64,000 nt of DNA from contig JACJXR010000005.1 in assembly GCA_020636505.1 (NCBI GenBank), positions 210,791 through 274,790 on the forward strand. Reading direction: 5' to 3'. A model generated the notes under the pieces. That model saw nothing but the letters and a program-made list of their open reading frames with translations, was not told where the DNA came from and made no database searches. A program made the translations under genes and the position numbers. The stretch is from Chitinophagales bacterium (GTDB lineage: Bacteria; Bacteroidota; Bacteroidia; Chitinophagales; Chitinophagaceae). Positions 18,945 through 28,725 of the stretch are shown in pieces (the first letter of the stretch is position 1; the number at the start of each line of letters is the position of its first letter).

Positions 18945-20155
18945 GCAAAAAGCTGAAAATATTACTGGTTGCCAACTCGGTTCCATTACCTGCAACAGAT
19001 TTCTTGAAATACAAGCTGTTCGGGTTGAGCAAACTGTTCAATTTACATTTCATTTGCTGGGACAGTAAAGCAAACAGAGACGCATTCTACCAAACATCTT
19101 CCGACAAACTCGAAGGGAGGAACATTCATCTCTTTTACGATAAGCTTAATGCACTGACAATTATAAGATTGTCATTGCTGTGCTTACTTAGAGTCTTATT
19201 CACACCACATATAGCTGTGCCGTTATTCGCAAAGCTCAGCAAACATTACAACGGCAAGCAGTTATTCAGCAAGTTCATACTCTACTACCCTATTGTAAAT
19301 CTCAAGCCTGACATTATCCACTTTGAATACGGCACATTGGCACATTCGTTTAGCGACATCAAAGATTATCTACAAACCAAAACGACAGTAAGTTTCCGTG
19401 GATATGACATCAACTATGTAGGCCTCGAAAGCGGCAGTTATTACGATGAGGTATGGTCACATTTCGACGGGTTTCATTTTTTAGGCATCGACCTAAAGAA
19501 TAGGGCCATCAAACGTGGGTATATATCAGAGAAATACGAAGCAGTGATATCCCCTGCAATAGATATAGACTTTTTCATTCCTGCCGATGTTGAGAAAAAC
19601 AATAAGAAGTTCGTAGTACTGAGTGTTGGCCGCTTTGCTTGGAAGAAAGGTTATGAGTACGGGCTGCAAGCAGTAGCCAAATTGAAAGAAATGGGTATTT
19701 CTACTGAATATCGAATAGTTGCTGAGGGCGAACATATACAGCCTATACGATTTATTATTTCAGAATTGGGCCTTGAGCATGATGTTGTTTTACTGACCGG
19801 TAAAACTCAAAACGATATAAAAACCGAAATGCAGAAAGCACATGTTTTGTTGCACCCTGCACTATCGGAGGGCTTCAGCAATGCGGTATTGGAAGCACAA
19901 GCGATGCAGCTACCTGTTGTCGCTACCAATGCCGATGGTCTTTCTGAAAATATAGAAGATGGTAAAACAGGGTTTATCGTTTCTGTTTTTGATGTGCAAG
20001 CAATGGCCGACAAGTTGGAGTGGTGTTACGACAACCAGGACAAGTTGATTGAGATGGGACAAGCAGGTAGAAAACGAGTTACGACTCATTTCAAAATAGA
20101 AGATCAAATAAAAAAGTTCGAGGCTTTCTACAAAGAGGTTCATGCAGGCGGGTAA
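18941..20155 (+). CDS. Glycosyltransferase family 4
   Basis: The 404-residue GT-B enzyme carries SVGRFAWKKGYEYGLQA, LHPALSEGFSNAVLEAQAM and TNADGLSENIEDGKTGFIV. It resembles the GT4 at 9268-10416 over the whole donor domain. The start is an ATG overlapping the previous TGA, and its end overlaps the next gene by 14 nt. Sugar specificity is not inferable. Confidence 0.87.
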   Translation: MSKKLKILLVANSVPLPATDFLKYKLFGLSKLFNLHFICWDSKANRDAFYQTSSDKLEGRNIHLFYDKLNALTIIRLSLLCLLRVLFTPHIAVPLFAKLSKHYNGKQLFSKFILYYPIVNLKPDIIHFEYGTLAHSFSDIKDYLQTKTTVSFRGYDINYVGLESGSYYDEVWSHFDGFHFLGIDLKNRAIKRGYISEKYEAVISPAIDIDFFIPADVEKNNKKFVVLSVGRFAWKKGYEYGLQAVAKLKEMGISTEYRIVAEGEHIQPIRFIISELGLEHDVVLLTGKTQNDIKTEMQKAHVLLHPALSEGFSNAVLEAQAMQLPVVATNADGLSENIEDGKTGFIVSVFDVQAMADKLEWCYDNQDKLIEMGQAGRKRVTTHFKIEDQIKKFEAFYKEVHAGG

Positions 20156-21746
20156 TGTCGATCTTATAATATTCCCACAAGTTGGCATTACTGTTGAATG
20201 GCCCTTAGGTACCATCATAGATGCACAGCCAGGTGTTGATAGCTTATGGGAAACCTTGAACAGTCGACTTAATGAAACTTCAGCAGATTGGATACTATTC
20301 TGGGATATATCGCTTGGCGCACCTGATAGTGAATTGATAAACCAACTTGCACAAAAGCCTGTTGATGTTTTCCATGCCGGATTGAAGCTCGGCACAGCAG
20401 GGCTACCTGATGTATTGAACTATGTACACCCAACATGGATGTACAACGTGGATGGCAGTACAGACATTACGCATTCCAACTTCAGGTTGAGTTTTCATGC
20501 TTGTATGATACGCACATCGGTCATGAAAAAGTTGGGATTGTTTTCAACAGAGTATAGCTCCTTGAAAATGGCGGGTATAGCGTTCGGCTACCAAATACTG
20601 AAACAAGGTGGTATCCTTCGTTATCATTCGAGCTTCGTAAAAGGAACACCCACTTTAAAGACTGCAACACACACGTTAAAAGACGAATGGACATTTGCTC
20701 GACAATACTTTACCCGGAAATGGCAATATTGGACACTGTTCAATAAAACAGGCTTTTGGAAAAACTTATCCGCATGGTCAGGTACAAAGAATGTTCGTTA
20801 TATAGACCATAGCAGGAAATTATTCAGCTCCGATAAAACAAACACTCCTGTCACACGTGCGACTGTATCCATATTGGCACCGACTTTAGACAGATACCTG
20901 TATATAGAAGAAGAGCTTCGTGAATTGAATGAACAAACAATTCTGCCACACGAAGTATTGATAACCGACCAAACCGATAAAGAGCGCAGACAAGAGATAG
21001 ACTTTACCAAATACGAGAAGCTGACTGTAAAGTATTTTCCTCAAGACGAAAAGGGCCAGTGCTTGGCGTGGAACAAATTGATTGATGAATCAACAAGTGA
21101 ATATATTTTCTTCTTCGGTGATGATGCGTATAACATCAAACCCGACTTGATTGAGAAGATGCTGCAAACAATGTATCGTTTCGATGCGGACATGGTGGCG
21201 TCTAATGTGATAGAAAAAGGCATTGTCTACGGACCGCAGAATTATCACTACTACATGGCGGACTCGTTCCCGATAACGCTTATCAAAAAAGAAGTTGTCA
21301 CACAAGCCGGTGGTATGGATATGTTCTTCAACAGAAATGTAAAGGCCGACCATGACCTTGCCATGCGTTGCCATCTTAACGGAGCACTCATGATATTCGA
21401 TCCATCGGCAGAGATAGGTCATCACCGTGCTCCTTCAGGTGGGTTGCGTGCGCATAATGCACGCGTCATTACCAACTTCATGACCAAAAACTCACTCACC
21501 AAAGTATTGAACCCCTCCACCTCAGAAATATTCATCTACAACAAATACTATACTTGGCGACAGTTCAAACAGCATGTCCGTATAAAATATTTCAACCAGC
21601 TGCTTATCAACGGCAGCGTACTGAAAAAAATATTGCGGCTTTTTGTATTGCTGTATAAACTACCAAGCATGAGAAAAGAATACAAAGCCAACCTCGAAAC
21701 CACTTTCGCTGAATTTGATAAAAGAGGGATACAAGTAAAGAAATGA
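20142..21746 (+). CDS. Two-domain glycosyltransferase (N-terminal GT-A-like half plus GT2)
   Basis: The 534-residue protein has a GT2 domain from about residue 240: VSILAPTLDRYLYIEEELRE, LPHEVLITDQTDKE, then SEYIFFFGDDAYNIKPDLI with a DDA metal-binding motif and ADHDLAMRCHLNGA as acceptor loop. The N-terminal 220 residues look like a second, degenerate nucleotide-sugar fold (ADWILFWDISLGAPDSELI), with no clear DxD. The product may therefore be bifunctional or carry a docking domain. The start overlaps the preceding gene and the stop overlaps the next ATG. Confidence 0.78.
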   Translation: MQAGNVDLIIFPQVGITVEWPLGTIIDAQPGVDSLWETLNSRLNETSADWILFWDISLGAPDSELINQLAQKPVDVFHAGLKLGTAGLPDVLNYVHPTWMYNVDGSTDITHSNFRLSFHACMIRTSVMKKLGLFSTEYSSLKMAGIAFGYQILKQGGILRYHSSFVKGTPTLKTATHTLKDEWTFARQYFTRKWQYWTLFNKTGFWKNLSAWSGTKNVRYIDHSRKLFSSDKTNTPVTRATVSILAPTLDRYLYIEEELRELNEQTILPHEVLITDQTDKERRQEIDFTKYEKLTVKYFPQDEKGQCLAWNKLIDESTSEYIFFFGDDAYNIKPDLIEKMLQTMYRFDADMVASNVIEKGIVYGPQNYHYYMADSFPITLIKKEVVTQAGGMDMFFNRNVKADHDLAMRCHLNGALMIFDPSAEIGHHRAPSGGLRAHNARVITNFMTKNSLTKVLNPSTSEIFIYNKYYTWRQFKQHVRIKYFNQLLINGSVLKKILRLFVLLYKLPSMRKEYKANLETTFAEFDKRGIQVKK

Positions 21747-22756
21747 GAGTGCTGCAAGTGATAGACAGATTGGCTGTTGGAGGCGCTGAAAAAGTTTTCA
21801 CTTTTCTATCGAACCTACTATCTGATAACAACATTAAGACCGGCATTCTATTGTTCAATACGGGCTATCCACTTGAGAAAGAGCTGAACGATAGTATCAC
21901 AATACACGATCTGAACAGGGGTAACAAGTACAATCTCGTAACATTACACAAGGCTCATAAGTTTTGCAGCAACTACGACATAGTCCATGCGCACCTCCGG
22001 CATGTATACACTTACATCCGCTTGGCTCAAATGATTTTCGGAGGTAAATACAAAGTAATACTTCACGACCATGCCGCTATCAACACTCCGTCATTCAGAT
22101 TGACAGGGAAATTCAAGCCTACATACTATATAGGTGTAAACAAAGAACAAACAGACTGGGCAAAGAGTACACTTAATATAAAAGGTAACAATACATTTTT
22201 GTTAGAAAACACGGTGTCTCGGGTATCTGATAAACATGTCCCTTCAGATACTGATAGATTAATGATGGTGGCCAATATCAGACGGGTTAAGAATATTGAG
22301 TATGCCATTGGCTTGTGTAAACAGTTGAATATTGGCCTTACAATATATGGCCATGTGATCGACCAGGATTACTACGAAGAGCTGTTGGGTCTTGCTGCCG
22401 ATACCAATATCATCATCAACACAGGCGATGTGGATGTAAGAAGCGAATACAATAAATATTCCTTGGCCATACACTGCTCTCCAAAAGAAACCGGCCCTTT
22501 GGTCTTACTCGAATATCTGTCTGCTGGAATACCATTTATAGCTTATAAAACAGGCAGTGCCGCCGAAGCTATTGCAAAAGAGTTACCAATTCTCTTTATG
22601 GAGAAATTCGACACAGACGAATGGAGTACTCGGATAAAAGAGATAACAGCGGACAATACACTGTATGAAAAAATGAGGGCTTTATACCAGAAGTCGTTCA
22701 CGCCACAACAATATTTGGAAAATTGTCTGGAGATATACAAAAGCGTACACTCTTAG
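21743..22756 (+). CDS. Glycosyltransferase family 4
   Basis: The 337-residue GT-B protein begins MRVLQVIDRLAVGGAEKV, a classic GT4 glycine-rich opening. The donor domain is compact (MMVANIRRVKNIEYAIGLC, CSPKETGPLVLLEYLSAGIP). The ATG overlaps the previous stop, and its end overlaps the next gene by 34 nt. No specificity can be assigned. Confidence 0.85.
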   Translation: MRVLQVIDRLAVGGAEKVFTFLSNLLSDNNIKTGILLFNTGYPLEKELNDSITIHDLNRGNKYNLVTLHKAHKFCSNYDIVHAHLRHVYTYIRLAQMIFGGKYKVILHDHAAINTPSFRLTGKFKPTYYIGVNKEQTDWAKSTLNIKGNNTFLLENTVSRVSDKHVPSDTDRLMMVANIRRVKNIEYAIGLCKQLNIGLTIYGHVIDQDYYEELLGLAADTNIIINTGDVDVRSEYNKYSLAIHCSPKETGPLVLLEYLSAGIPFIAYKTGSAAEAIAKELPILFMEKFDTDEWSTRIKEITADNTLYEKMRALYQKSFTPQQYLENCLEIYKSVHS

Positions 22757-23868
22757 TAGTATCCGATACAGCCATGTACAATGACGGTGGAGAGGTATTG
22801 GTGTTCGACCCTGTGCTCCGTGAACTGATGGTGATCGAAGACATGTTCGACAACATCATTTGGTTGGGAGCAAGAACATTAAGAAAGAAAGGTTCACTAA
22901 AGCCGATAGCAAGCGACAAGATAAAAGCAGAGATGATGCCTTGTGTCAGCAGAAGTGGATGGATAAATATATTCTTTGTAATACTCGCATATCCCGTCTT
23001 TCTGGTACGCATACTCAAACATTTGAAACGCGCAACCCATGTGCATACGCGCGCTCCATCACACCCGGCTATGCTGATGATATTGCTTTCTTATTTGGAC
23101 AACAAAAGGATATATGCACATAAATATGCAGGAGAGTGGACAGACAGAAACATACCATTTACCTATCGTTCACAAAGGAGTTTATTGAAGCGCGCAAGGA
23201 AACGTAACCTTAAAGTTGTTATCAGTGGTAAGAATGAAGAGGAGTCTGTGAATGTGCATGACATGGAGAACCCCTGCATCTATGGTTATGAAATAGATGC
23301 CATGAATAATGCAGGGTTAGCCAAAAAGTTCGATGGGAAATTAAGATTGTTGTTTGTCGGCAACCTGATGCCCACAAAAGGTATCATGGAATTGTTAACG
23401 GCGATTCAAAACCAACAACTAAGCGACAGATACAAAGAACTATATATAGTAGGTAGCGGCAAGTTGAAATCAGAAGTCGAACATGTCGTACGAGACATAA
23501 AGAACATACAAGTGAACATGTTGGGAGACTTGAGTAGAGAAGAACTGAACAAACAATATGCCGCAGCACATATGTTGATACTGCCAAGCAGTTCAGAAAG
23601 CTTTCCAAAAGTGATAGCAGAGGCTGCAGCATACGGATGTATCCCGGTAACAACATCTTTATCCGCAATTACCAAAAAAGTAAAGGATGGCGAAAGCGGA
23701 TTCCTTATGACCGACAATCATCCCGATAATATTTTAAGCACGCTCAACAAGGTTGCCGAAACAACCGACTTGAAATCAATCAGCAATGAGTCCATTGCCA
23801 TGAGCCGACTGTTCACGTACGAACGGTTTAAAGAACGAATGAAAAAAATCTACGAAATAAGTGAGTAG
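22723..23868 (+). CDS. Glycosyltransferase family 4
   Basis: The 381-residue protein has GT4 donor-domain motifs LLFVGNLMPTKGIMELL, LPSSSESFPKVIAEAAAYG and KKVKDGESGFLM. The start is uncertain: a TTG at 22723 gives 34 nt of overlap with the upstream gene, while the first in-frame ATG (22774) would shorten the N-terminal strand RTLLVVSDTAMYNDGGE, so TTG is preferred. The protein has a hydrophobic stretch near residues 80-95 that may associate it with the membrane. Confidence 0.83.
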   Translation: MSGDIQKRTLLVVSDTAMYNDGGEVLVFDPVLRELMVIEDMFDNIIWLGARTLRKKGSLKPIASDKIKAEMMPCVSRSGWINIFFVILAYPVFLVRILKHLKRATHVHTRAPSHPAMLMILLSYLDNKRIYAHKYAGEWTDRNIPFTYRSQRSLLKRARKRNLKVVISGKNEEESVNVHDMENPCIYGYEIDAMNNAGLAKKFDGKLRLLFVGNLMPTKGIMELLTAIQNQQLSDRYKELYIVGSGKLKSEVEHVVRDIKNIQVNMLGDLSREELNKQYAAAHMLILPSSSESFPKVIAEAAAYGCIPVTTSLSAITKKVKDGESGFLMTDNHPDNILSTLNKVAETTDLKSISNESIAMSRLFTYERFKERMKKIYEISE

Positions 23869-25252
23869 ATACAACACAAAAGGATTGACCATAATACAAA
23901 GTGCATTGCTTATAGGTTACGGCATTGCATCTTGCTACGTGCCGATACTGGTGACCGTATTATGGATAGCTATATTTTTCATAACCGTATTCGCTCTTTT
24001 CAAAGACAGGCAAGAGTGGATATGGTACTGTATAGCCGCATCTCCGATGCTTGAGGTTTGGAGCAGAATGGTGAAAGGCGTTGTATTGATGGACGAAGTA
24101 GGTAAGTACTATTTACTCCTCGCAATACTCTGCATCTTCATATATCAAAGACGACAAGGTGCTGCAAAACCTCAATACAATATTGGTGCAATATTGTTCT
24201 TCTGCGTTTTACCAAGTTTGTTTGTCAATCTATCAACTTTCAACAGTGAGCAGTGGGTATTCAATATCCTGTCTTTACTGGAGCTATCGGCGTTGTTGAC
24301 TTTAGCTACACGCGAGCGTTGGGACATAGAACGATTCGCAAGAACCTTGCAGTTTGGCTTAATGCCGATAGCATTCGTGGTGATATACATGGTGTATAAA
24401 AACCCATCGTTATCGGGTGTCAACTTCACACTTGGTGCCAACTTTGATACTGCAGCAGGCGGTACAAACCAAGTGGCAACCGTATTGGGCATGTCCATAT
24501 TGTTCATCATGTTGTTGCTGTTGCTTAAACGTCCTATTGTCTCTATCAAATGGATAAGCTATGTCTTATTGGCTTATTTGTTTTTCAGAAGTTTCTTGAC
24601 TTTCTCGAGAGGTGGTGTGTTTGCAGCGATAGTTTGCGTGGTAATCGCAGTAGGGTTTGCATCATCCGCCAATGCCAAAACTTTCATTAGAAACATAGCA
24701 ATACTCGTAGGTTTTGTGATTGTGGGAGCTATCATCTTTACCAACGTTGATGCGATAACGAACAACTTGCTTTCTCAAAGGTATCGCGGTGAAACTATTG
24801 CCACCATTTCCGGTGAGCAGGAAAAAACATGGAACAAAGTAACATCCGGCCGCTCATCACTAATAAAAGCAGACCTGAACATATTCAAAGATAACTTCCT
24901 GTTCGGTGTCGGTCCCGGTGGAGCTAAAGAGTACAGAACACAATACGGAGCACCACCCGACTCTGCTGCGCATACTGAGGTCACACGTCTCATGAGTGAA
25001 CATGGCTTAGGTGGATTACTTGCAGCACTGGCTTTTCTACTGTTCCCCATCTACTGGATAAGACGACAACGATACCGACTGTGGATGGGCGTAACCGGAG
25101 CATTGTTTTGCATGGCCATACTTACCAGCTCACACTCCGCCACACGAACGAATACCATGGCGGTATGTTACACCCTTGCATCCATACCCGTATTTGTAAG
25201 AACCCAAAAGAAACGTGAGCAAGAAGCTCAATATAATATACATAGGCAATAA
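23861..25252 (+). CDS. Wzy-like O-antigen/exopolysaccharide polymerase
   Basis: The 463-residue polytopic membrane protein has at least ten hydrophobic helices. The large loop with TFSRGGVFAAIV, VTSGRSSLIKADLNIFKDN, GVGPGGAKEY and HTEVTRLMSEHGLGG matches the O-antigen ligase/polymerase (Wzy_C) family. With a Wzx flippase in the same operon and no WaaL context, polymerisation of the repeat unit is the likely role. It starts with GTG, overlapping the previous gene by 8 nt. Confidence 0.86.
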   Translation: MSRYNTKGLTIIQSALLIGYGIASCYVPILVTVLWIAIFFITVFALFKDRQEWIWYCIAASPMLEVWSRMVKGVVLMDEVGKYYLLLAILCIFIYQRRQGAAKPQYNIGAILFFCVLPSLFVNLSTFNSEQWVFNILSLLELSALLTLATRERWDIERFARTLQFGLMPIAFVVIYMVYKNPSLSGVNFTLGANFDTAAGGTNQVATVLGMSILFIMLLLLLKRPIVSIKWISYVLLAYLFFRSFLTFSRGGVFAAIVCVVIAVGFASSANAKTFIRNIAILVGFVIVGAIIFTNVDAITNNLLSQRYRGETIATISGEQEKTWNKVTSGRSSLIKADLNIFKDNFLFGVGPGGAKEYRTQYGAPPDSAAHTEVTRLMSEHGLGGLLAALAFLLFPIYWIRRQRYRLWMGVTGALFCMAILTSSHSATRTNTMAVCYTLASIPVFVRTQKKREQEAQYNIHRQ

Positions 25253-26249
25253 GCTGGCGGTTCATGGCAGAACACCTACCGCCATCGACAACCTTATTCC
25301 GCTGTTCAGGGAAGAGGGGCACACCGTACATTTTGCAAGTAGCAGGAAGAACAAGGCATTGCGCTTCATCAATATGTTGGTACGTGTGTGGCAATACAGA
25401 AAAGTTGCTGACGTAGTACTTATCGATACATACAGCACTTTTGCGTTTTACTATGCGTGGCTTATAGCCATGTGGTGTAATAAGTTAGATGTTCGGTATA
25501 TACCTATACTGCATGGCGGGAACTTGCCTGAACGTTTGAAGTCTTCTCCCAAATATTGTGACAAGCTATTCGGTGAGAGCTTCAATAACATATGCGTCTC
25601 TTCGTATTTGCAAGAGCACATGCAGCAGCATGGTTATAAAAGCACCATCATCGAAAACACCATACTGCTCGAAAACTATCCTTACAAACATCGTACTGTT
25701 GTACACCCACAATTATTATGGGTACGAGCATTTCATAAAACATACAATCCATTAATGGCAATAAGAGTGGTAGATACGCTCAGAAAAGACTATCCCGATG
25801 TACACCTGACCATGGTCGGCCCCGAACTTGACGGAAGTATGGAGGAGTGTAAAAAACTATGTGCCGAACTGAAGCTGCATGAACAAATCAAGTTTACCGG
25901 TAAGTTGTCCAAAAAAGAATGGATAGACTTGGCTGGCCAACACGATATATTCATCAACACCACCAACTACGACAATCAACCCGTAAGCATTATAGAAGCC
26001 ATGGCGTTGGGATTACCTATTGTATCCACCAATGTCGGTGGGATACCGCAATTGATAGAACATAACATCAACGGACTTCTTTCAGGATTCAATGATGTCA
26101 CCGCCATGAATAAAAACATTCAGCTGCTACTGAAAGATATGGACTGTGCCGATAGGCTAAGCAAGAATGGACGTACCAAGGCAGAAGAATTCGGATGGAA
26201 GAACATAAAAAGAAAATGGGCAATGTTATTTTACAGTATTCATGAGTAG
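25215..26249 (+). CDS. Glycosyltransferase family 4
   Basis: The 344-residue GT-B enzyme starts at GTG inside the 3' end of the polymerase gene (38-nt overlap). Motifs include RVVDTLRKDYPDVHLTMVGP, FTGKLSKKEWIDLAGQHDIF and VSIIEAMALGLPIVSTNVGG with LIEHNINGLL. The sugar donor is unknown. Confidence 0.86.
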   Translation: MSKKLNIIYIGNKLAVHGRTPTAIDNLIPLFREEGHTVHFASSRKNKALRFINMLVRVWQYRKVADVVLIDTYSTFAFYYAWLIAMWCNKLDVRYIPILHGGNLPERLKSSPKYCDKLFGESFNNICVSSYLQEHMQQHGYKSTIIENTILLENYPYKHRTVVHPQLLWVRAFHKTYNPLMAIRVVDTLRKDYPDVHLTMVGPELDGSMEECKKLCAELKLHEQIKFTGKLSKKEWIDLAGQHDIFINTTNYDNQPVSIIEAMALGLPIVSTNVGGIPQLIEHNINGLLSGFNDVTAMNKNIQLLLKDMDCADRLSKNGRTKAEEFGWKNIKRKWAMLFYSIHE

Positions 26250-27519
26250 CTTGTTCGAGCAAATATCATCACTTAAAGGCTTCCCTATAAAGCAAGCCAA
26301 AGCAGAACTTAAACGTATTCAAGCATTGAGCGCAGACGAGTTTTGTGAATGGCAAAAGAACATGTCGTGGGAGATTGCAAAGTTCCATTACGACAACAAT
26401 GCTCTATACAAGAAACTTGTTGGTAATCATTTTCCGGACAAATGGGAGGACTTGCCTATAGTCACCAAACAAGACCTTCAACAACCTTTGGATAGTCTCT
26501 TATCAAATGGCATCAGACTATCCGATAGCTACAAAGGAAGCACATCAGGTTCTACCGGTACTCCTTTCTTCTTTGCAAAAGACAAATATGCTCATGCGAT
26601 GACATGGGCGGTGATAGCAGACAGATACAGTTGGTACGATATAGACTTCAGTGATAAACAAGCGCGTTTCTATGGAATGCCTCATGAGTTTGCCGCACGA
26701 TATACCGAAAAGTTGAAAGACCGACTCATGAACCGTGAGCGGTTCAGTGTCTTCGACCTGTCGGATACTGCACTTAACACGTTCATAAACAGATTTGCCA
26801 ATAACCGTTTCACTTACCTGTACGGATACACAAGTGCATTGGTAATGTTTGCGAGACATCTCATCAAAAAAGAGCTTGCATTGAATGACATCTGCAAAAG
26901 CATTAAAGTCTGCATTTGTACATCAGAAACTTGTACTGAGGAAGACAAGGCCATCATGTCAAAAGGATTTGGTGTACCTATTATTAGAGAGTACGGACTG
27001 TCCGAAACCTGTCTTACCGCATTTGACAATCCAAACAGTGATTGGCAACTAACAGAAGAAACACTGTTCACAGAAGAAGTGGACGGAAGAATTGTTTCCA
27101 CCTCATTATACAACAAAGCGTTGCCGATGGTACGATACCAAACCGGTGACCTGGGAGAAATAGTAACCGTAAACAATTCAAAGTATCGCAAATTAGATCG
27201 ATTGACCGGGCGAACCAATGACACCGTACACTTGCCAAGTGGCAAAACTGCGGCAGGGTTGGTATTCTATTATATATCACGAAGTGTTTTGGAGAACACG
27301 GGAGCCTTAAAAGAATTCATCATCAGGCAAACCAAGTCTAACCAATTTGTTTTCGACATCGTCTCTGATAGAGAATTGACCGAAACAGAGCAGGAGTTGG
27401 TAAAAGAAAAGTGCAACTTGTATCTTGAGCCGGGTTTGGATATCGTTATAAACAAAGTGGACGAAATATCCCGCCCTGCATCAGGCAAACTGAAACATTT
27501 TTATTCGGAATTGAATTAA
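26242..27519 (+). CDS. CapK-like adenylate-forming enzyme (phenylacetate-CoA ligase family)
   Basis: The 425-residue protein contains the ATP-binding loop STSGSTGTPF (about 100-109), IREYGLSETCLTAFD and MVRYQTGDLGEIV, the core motifs of the CapK/PaaK branch of adenylate-forming enzymes. CapK homologues recur in capsule loci, but their substrates are poorly known; they may activate an acyl or amino acid group for sugar modification. No acyl-carrier protein gene is seen nearby. It overlaps the preceding GT4 by 8 nt. Confidence 0.82.
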   Translation: MSSLFEQISSLKGFPIKQAKAELKRIQALSADEFCEWQKNMSWEIAKFHYDNNALYKKLVGNHFPDKWEDLPIVTKQDLQQPLDSLLSNGIRLSDSYKGSTSGSTGTPFFFAKDKYAHAMTWAVIADRYSWYDIDFSDKQARFYGMPHEFAARYTEKLKDRLMNRERFSVFDLSDTALNTFINRFANNRFTYLYGYTSALVMFARHLIKKELALNDICKSIKVCICTSETCTEEDKAIMSKGFGVPIIREYGLSETCLTAFDNPNSDWQLTEETLFTEEVDGRIVSTSLYNKALPMVRYQTGDLGEIVTVNNSKYRKLDRLTGRTNDTVHLPSGKTAAGLVFYYISRSVLENTGALKEFIIRQTKSNQFVFDIVSDRELTETEQELVKEKCNLYLEPGLDIVINKVDEISRPASGKLKHFYSELN

Positions 27520-27521
27520 GA

Positions 27522-28724
27522 TTGGAGAAGAGGCTCGTATTACTTACAAAATATTTCCCACCGGAAATGGGCGCACCACAAGCCCGTTTGTACGAAACCC
27601 TGTTAGGTTTGAAAAAGCGTGGTTGGGAAGTGTTGGTGATTACAGCTTTGCCCAACTATCCTAAAGGAAAAGTGTTTTACGGATACAGGCACAAGTGGCA
27701 TATGAAAGATGAGATAGACAACATACCAATACACAGGTATGCTCTGTATGCATCTCACTCAAAAAAATCCATACCACGTATCATCAGCATGTTGTCCTTC
27801 GGATTTACATCCATGTTCTCTATGTCAAGGATTCGTAAGTTCAAGCCTACTTATATCATTACAGAGTCGCCGCCATTGACATTGGGATTGACGGGCCTTG
27901 CACTTGCACGACTGACCGGCGCCAAGCATGTAATGAATGTATCCGACATTTGGCCATTGTCTGCATTGCGGCTCGGTGCCATATCCGAGGGATATATGTA
28001 TAAGAAACTCGAAGGGCTGGAACGATATTTATACAGGCGCTCTTACGCCTGCATGGGGCAATCTAAAGAGATAACAACTAGATTGGAAAGTGACGGTAGC
28101 CGTAAAACACTCTTGTTCCGAAATGGTGTGGACTTTACTCGCTTTGAAACCATAAGACAAAGCATTACAAAAGCCGAGCGTACCAACGGATTGAAAATAG
28201 TGTATGCCGGACTTTTGGGCATTGCTCAAGGCGTATTGGATATTTGTAAGAATATTGACTTCGCTTCTCTGAATGCCGAGTTGCATATTTATGGAGAAGG
28301 TTCTGAAAAAGAAGACATCCGTGCATTCATAAATAAGAACCCACAAAGAGGTATATATCTTTACTCATCTGTAAGCAGAGAAGCCATACCCGAAACATTG
28401 ATGAGACACCATGCGACATTGATACCTTTGGTAACCCCGATATATGGAGCCGTACCATCAAAAATATATGAGGCGATGGCAGCAGGCCTACCTATAATAT
28501 TTTCAGGAGGTGGAGAAGGAGAAACATTGATAAAAGAACACAATGCCGGTTGGACTTGTACGCCATCCGACTATAAAGCCATATCGGAAACAATTGCAAG
28601 AGTAGCCAAGATGGATGCCGGTGGTTTGGATATAATAAGCAACAACTGCATCAAAGCGGCAAAAGGAACTTTCAACAGAGAAATACAAATAGAAACCCTT
28701 GATAGGTTTCTATTAAGCACATAG
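27522..28724 (+). CDS. Glycosyltransferase family 4, WbuB-like
   Basis: The 400-residue protein starts at TTG. The N-terminus LLTKYFPPEMGAPQARLYE and the long HVMNVSDIWPLSALRLGAI segment are typical of the WbuB group, which adds sugars such as L-FucNAc or related amino sugars. The donor site has LIPLVTPIYGAVPSKIYEAM and FSGGGEGETLIKEHNAGW. The next gene is an epimerase 1 nt downstream. Donor assignment is by family only. Confidence 0.85.
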   Translation: MEKRLVLLTKYFPPEMGAPQARLYETLLGLKKRGWEVLVITALPNYPKGKVFYGYRHKWHMKDEIDNIPIHRYALYASHSKKSIPRIISMLSFGFTSMFSMSRIRKFKPTYIITESPPLTLGLTGLALARLTGAKHVMNVSDIWPLSALRLGAISEGYMYKKLEGLERYLYRRSYACMGQSKEITTRLESDGSRKTLLFRNGVDFTRFETIRQSITKAERTNGLKIVYAGLLGIAQGVLDICKNIDFASLNAELHIYGEGSEKEDIRAFINKNPQRGIYLYSSVSREAIPETLMRHHATLIPLVTPIYGAVPSKIYEAMAAGLPIIFSGGGEGETLIKEHNAGWTCTPSDYKAISETIARVAKMDAGGLDIISNNCIKAAKGTFNREIQIETLDRFLLST

Positions 28725-28725
28725 A

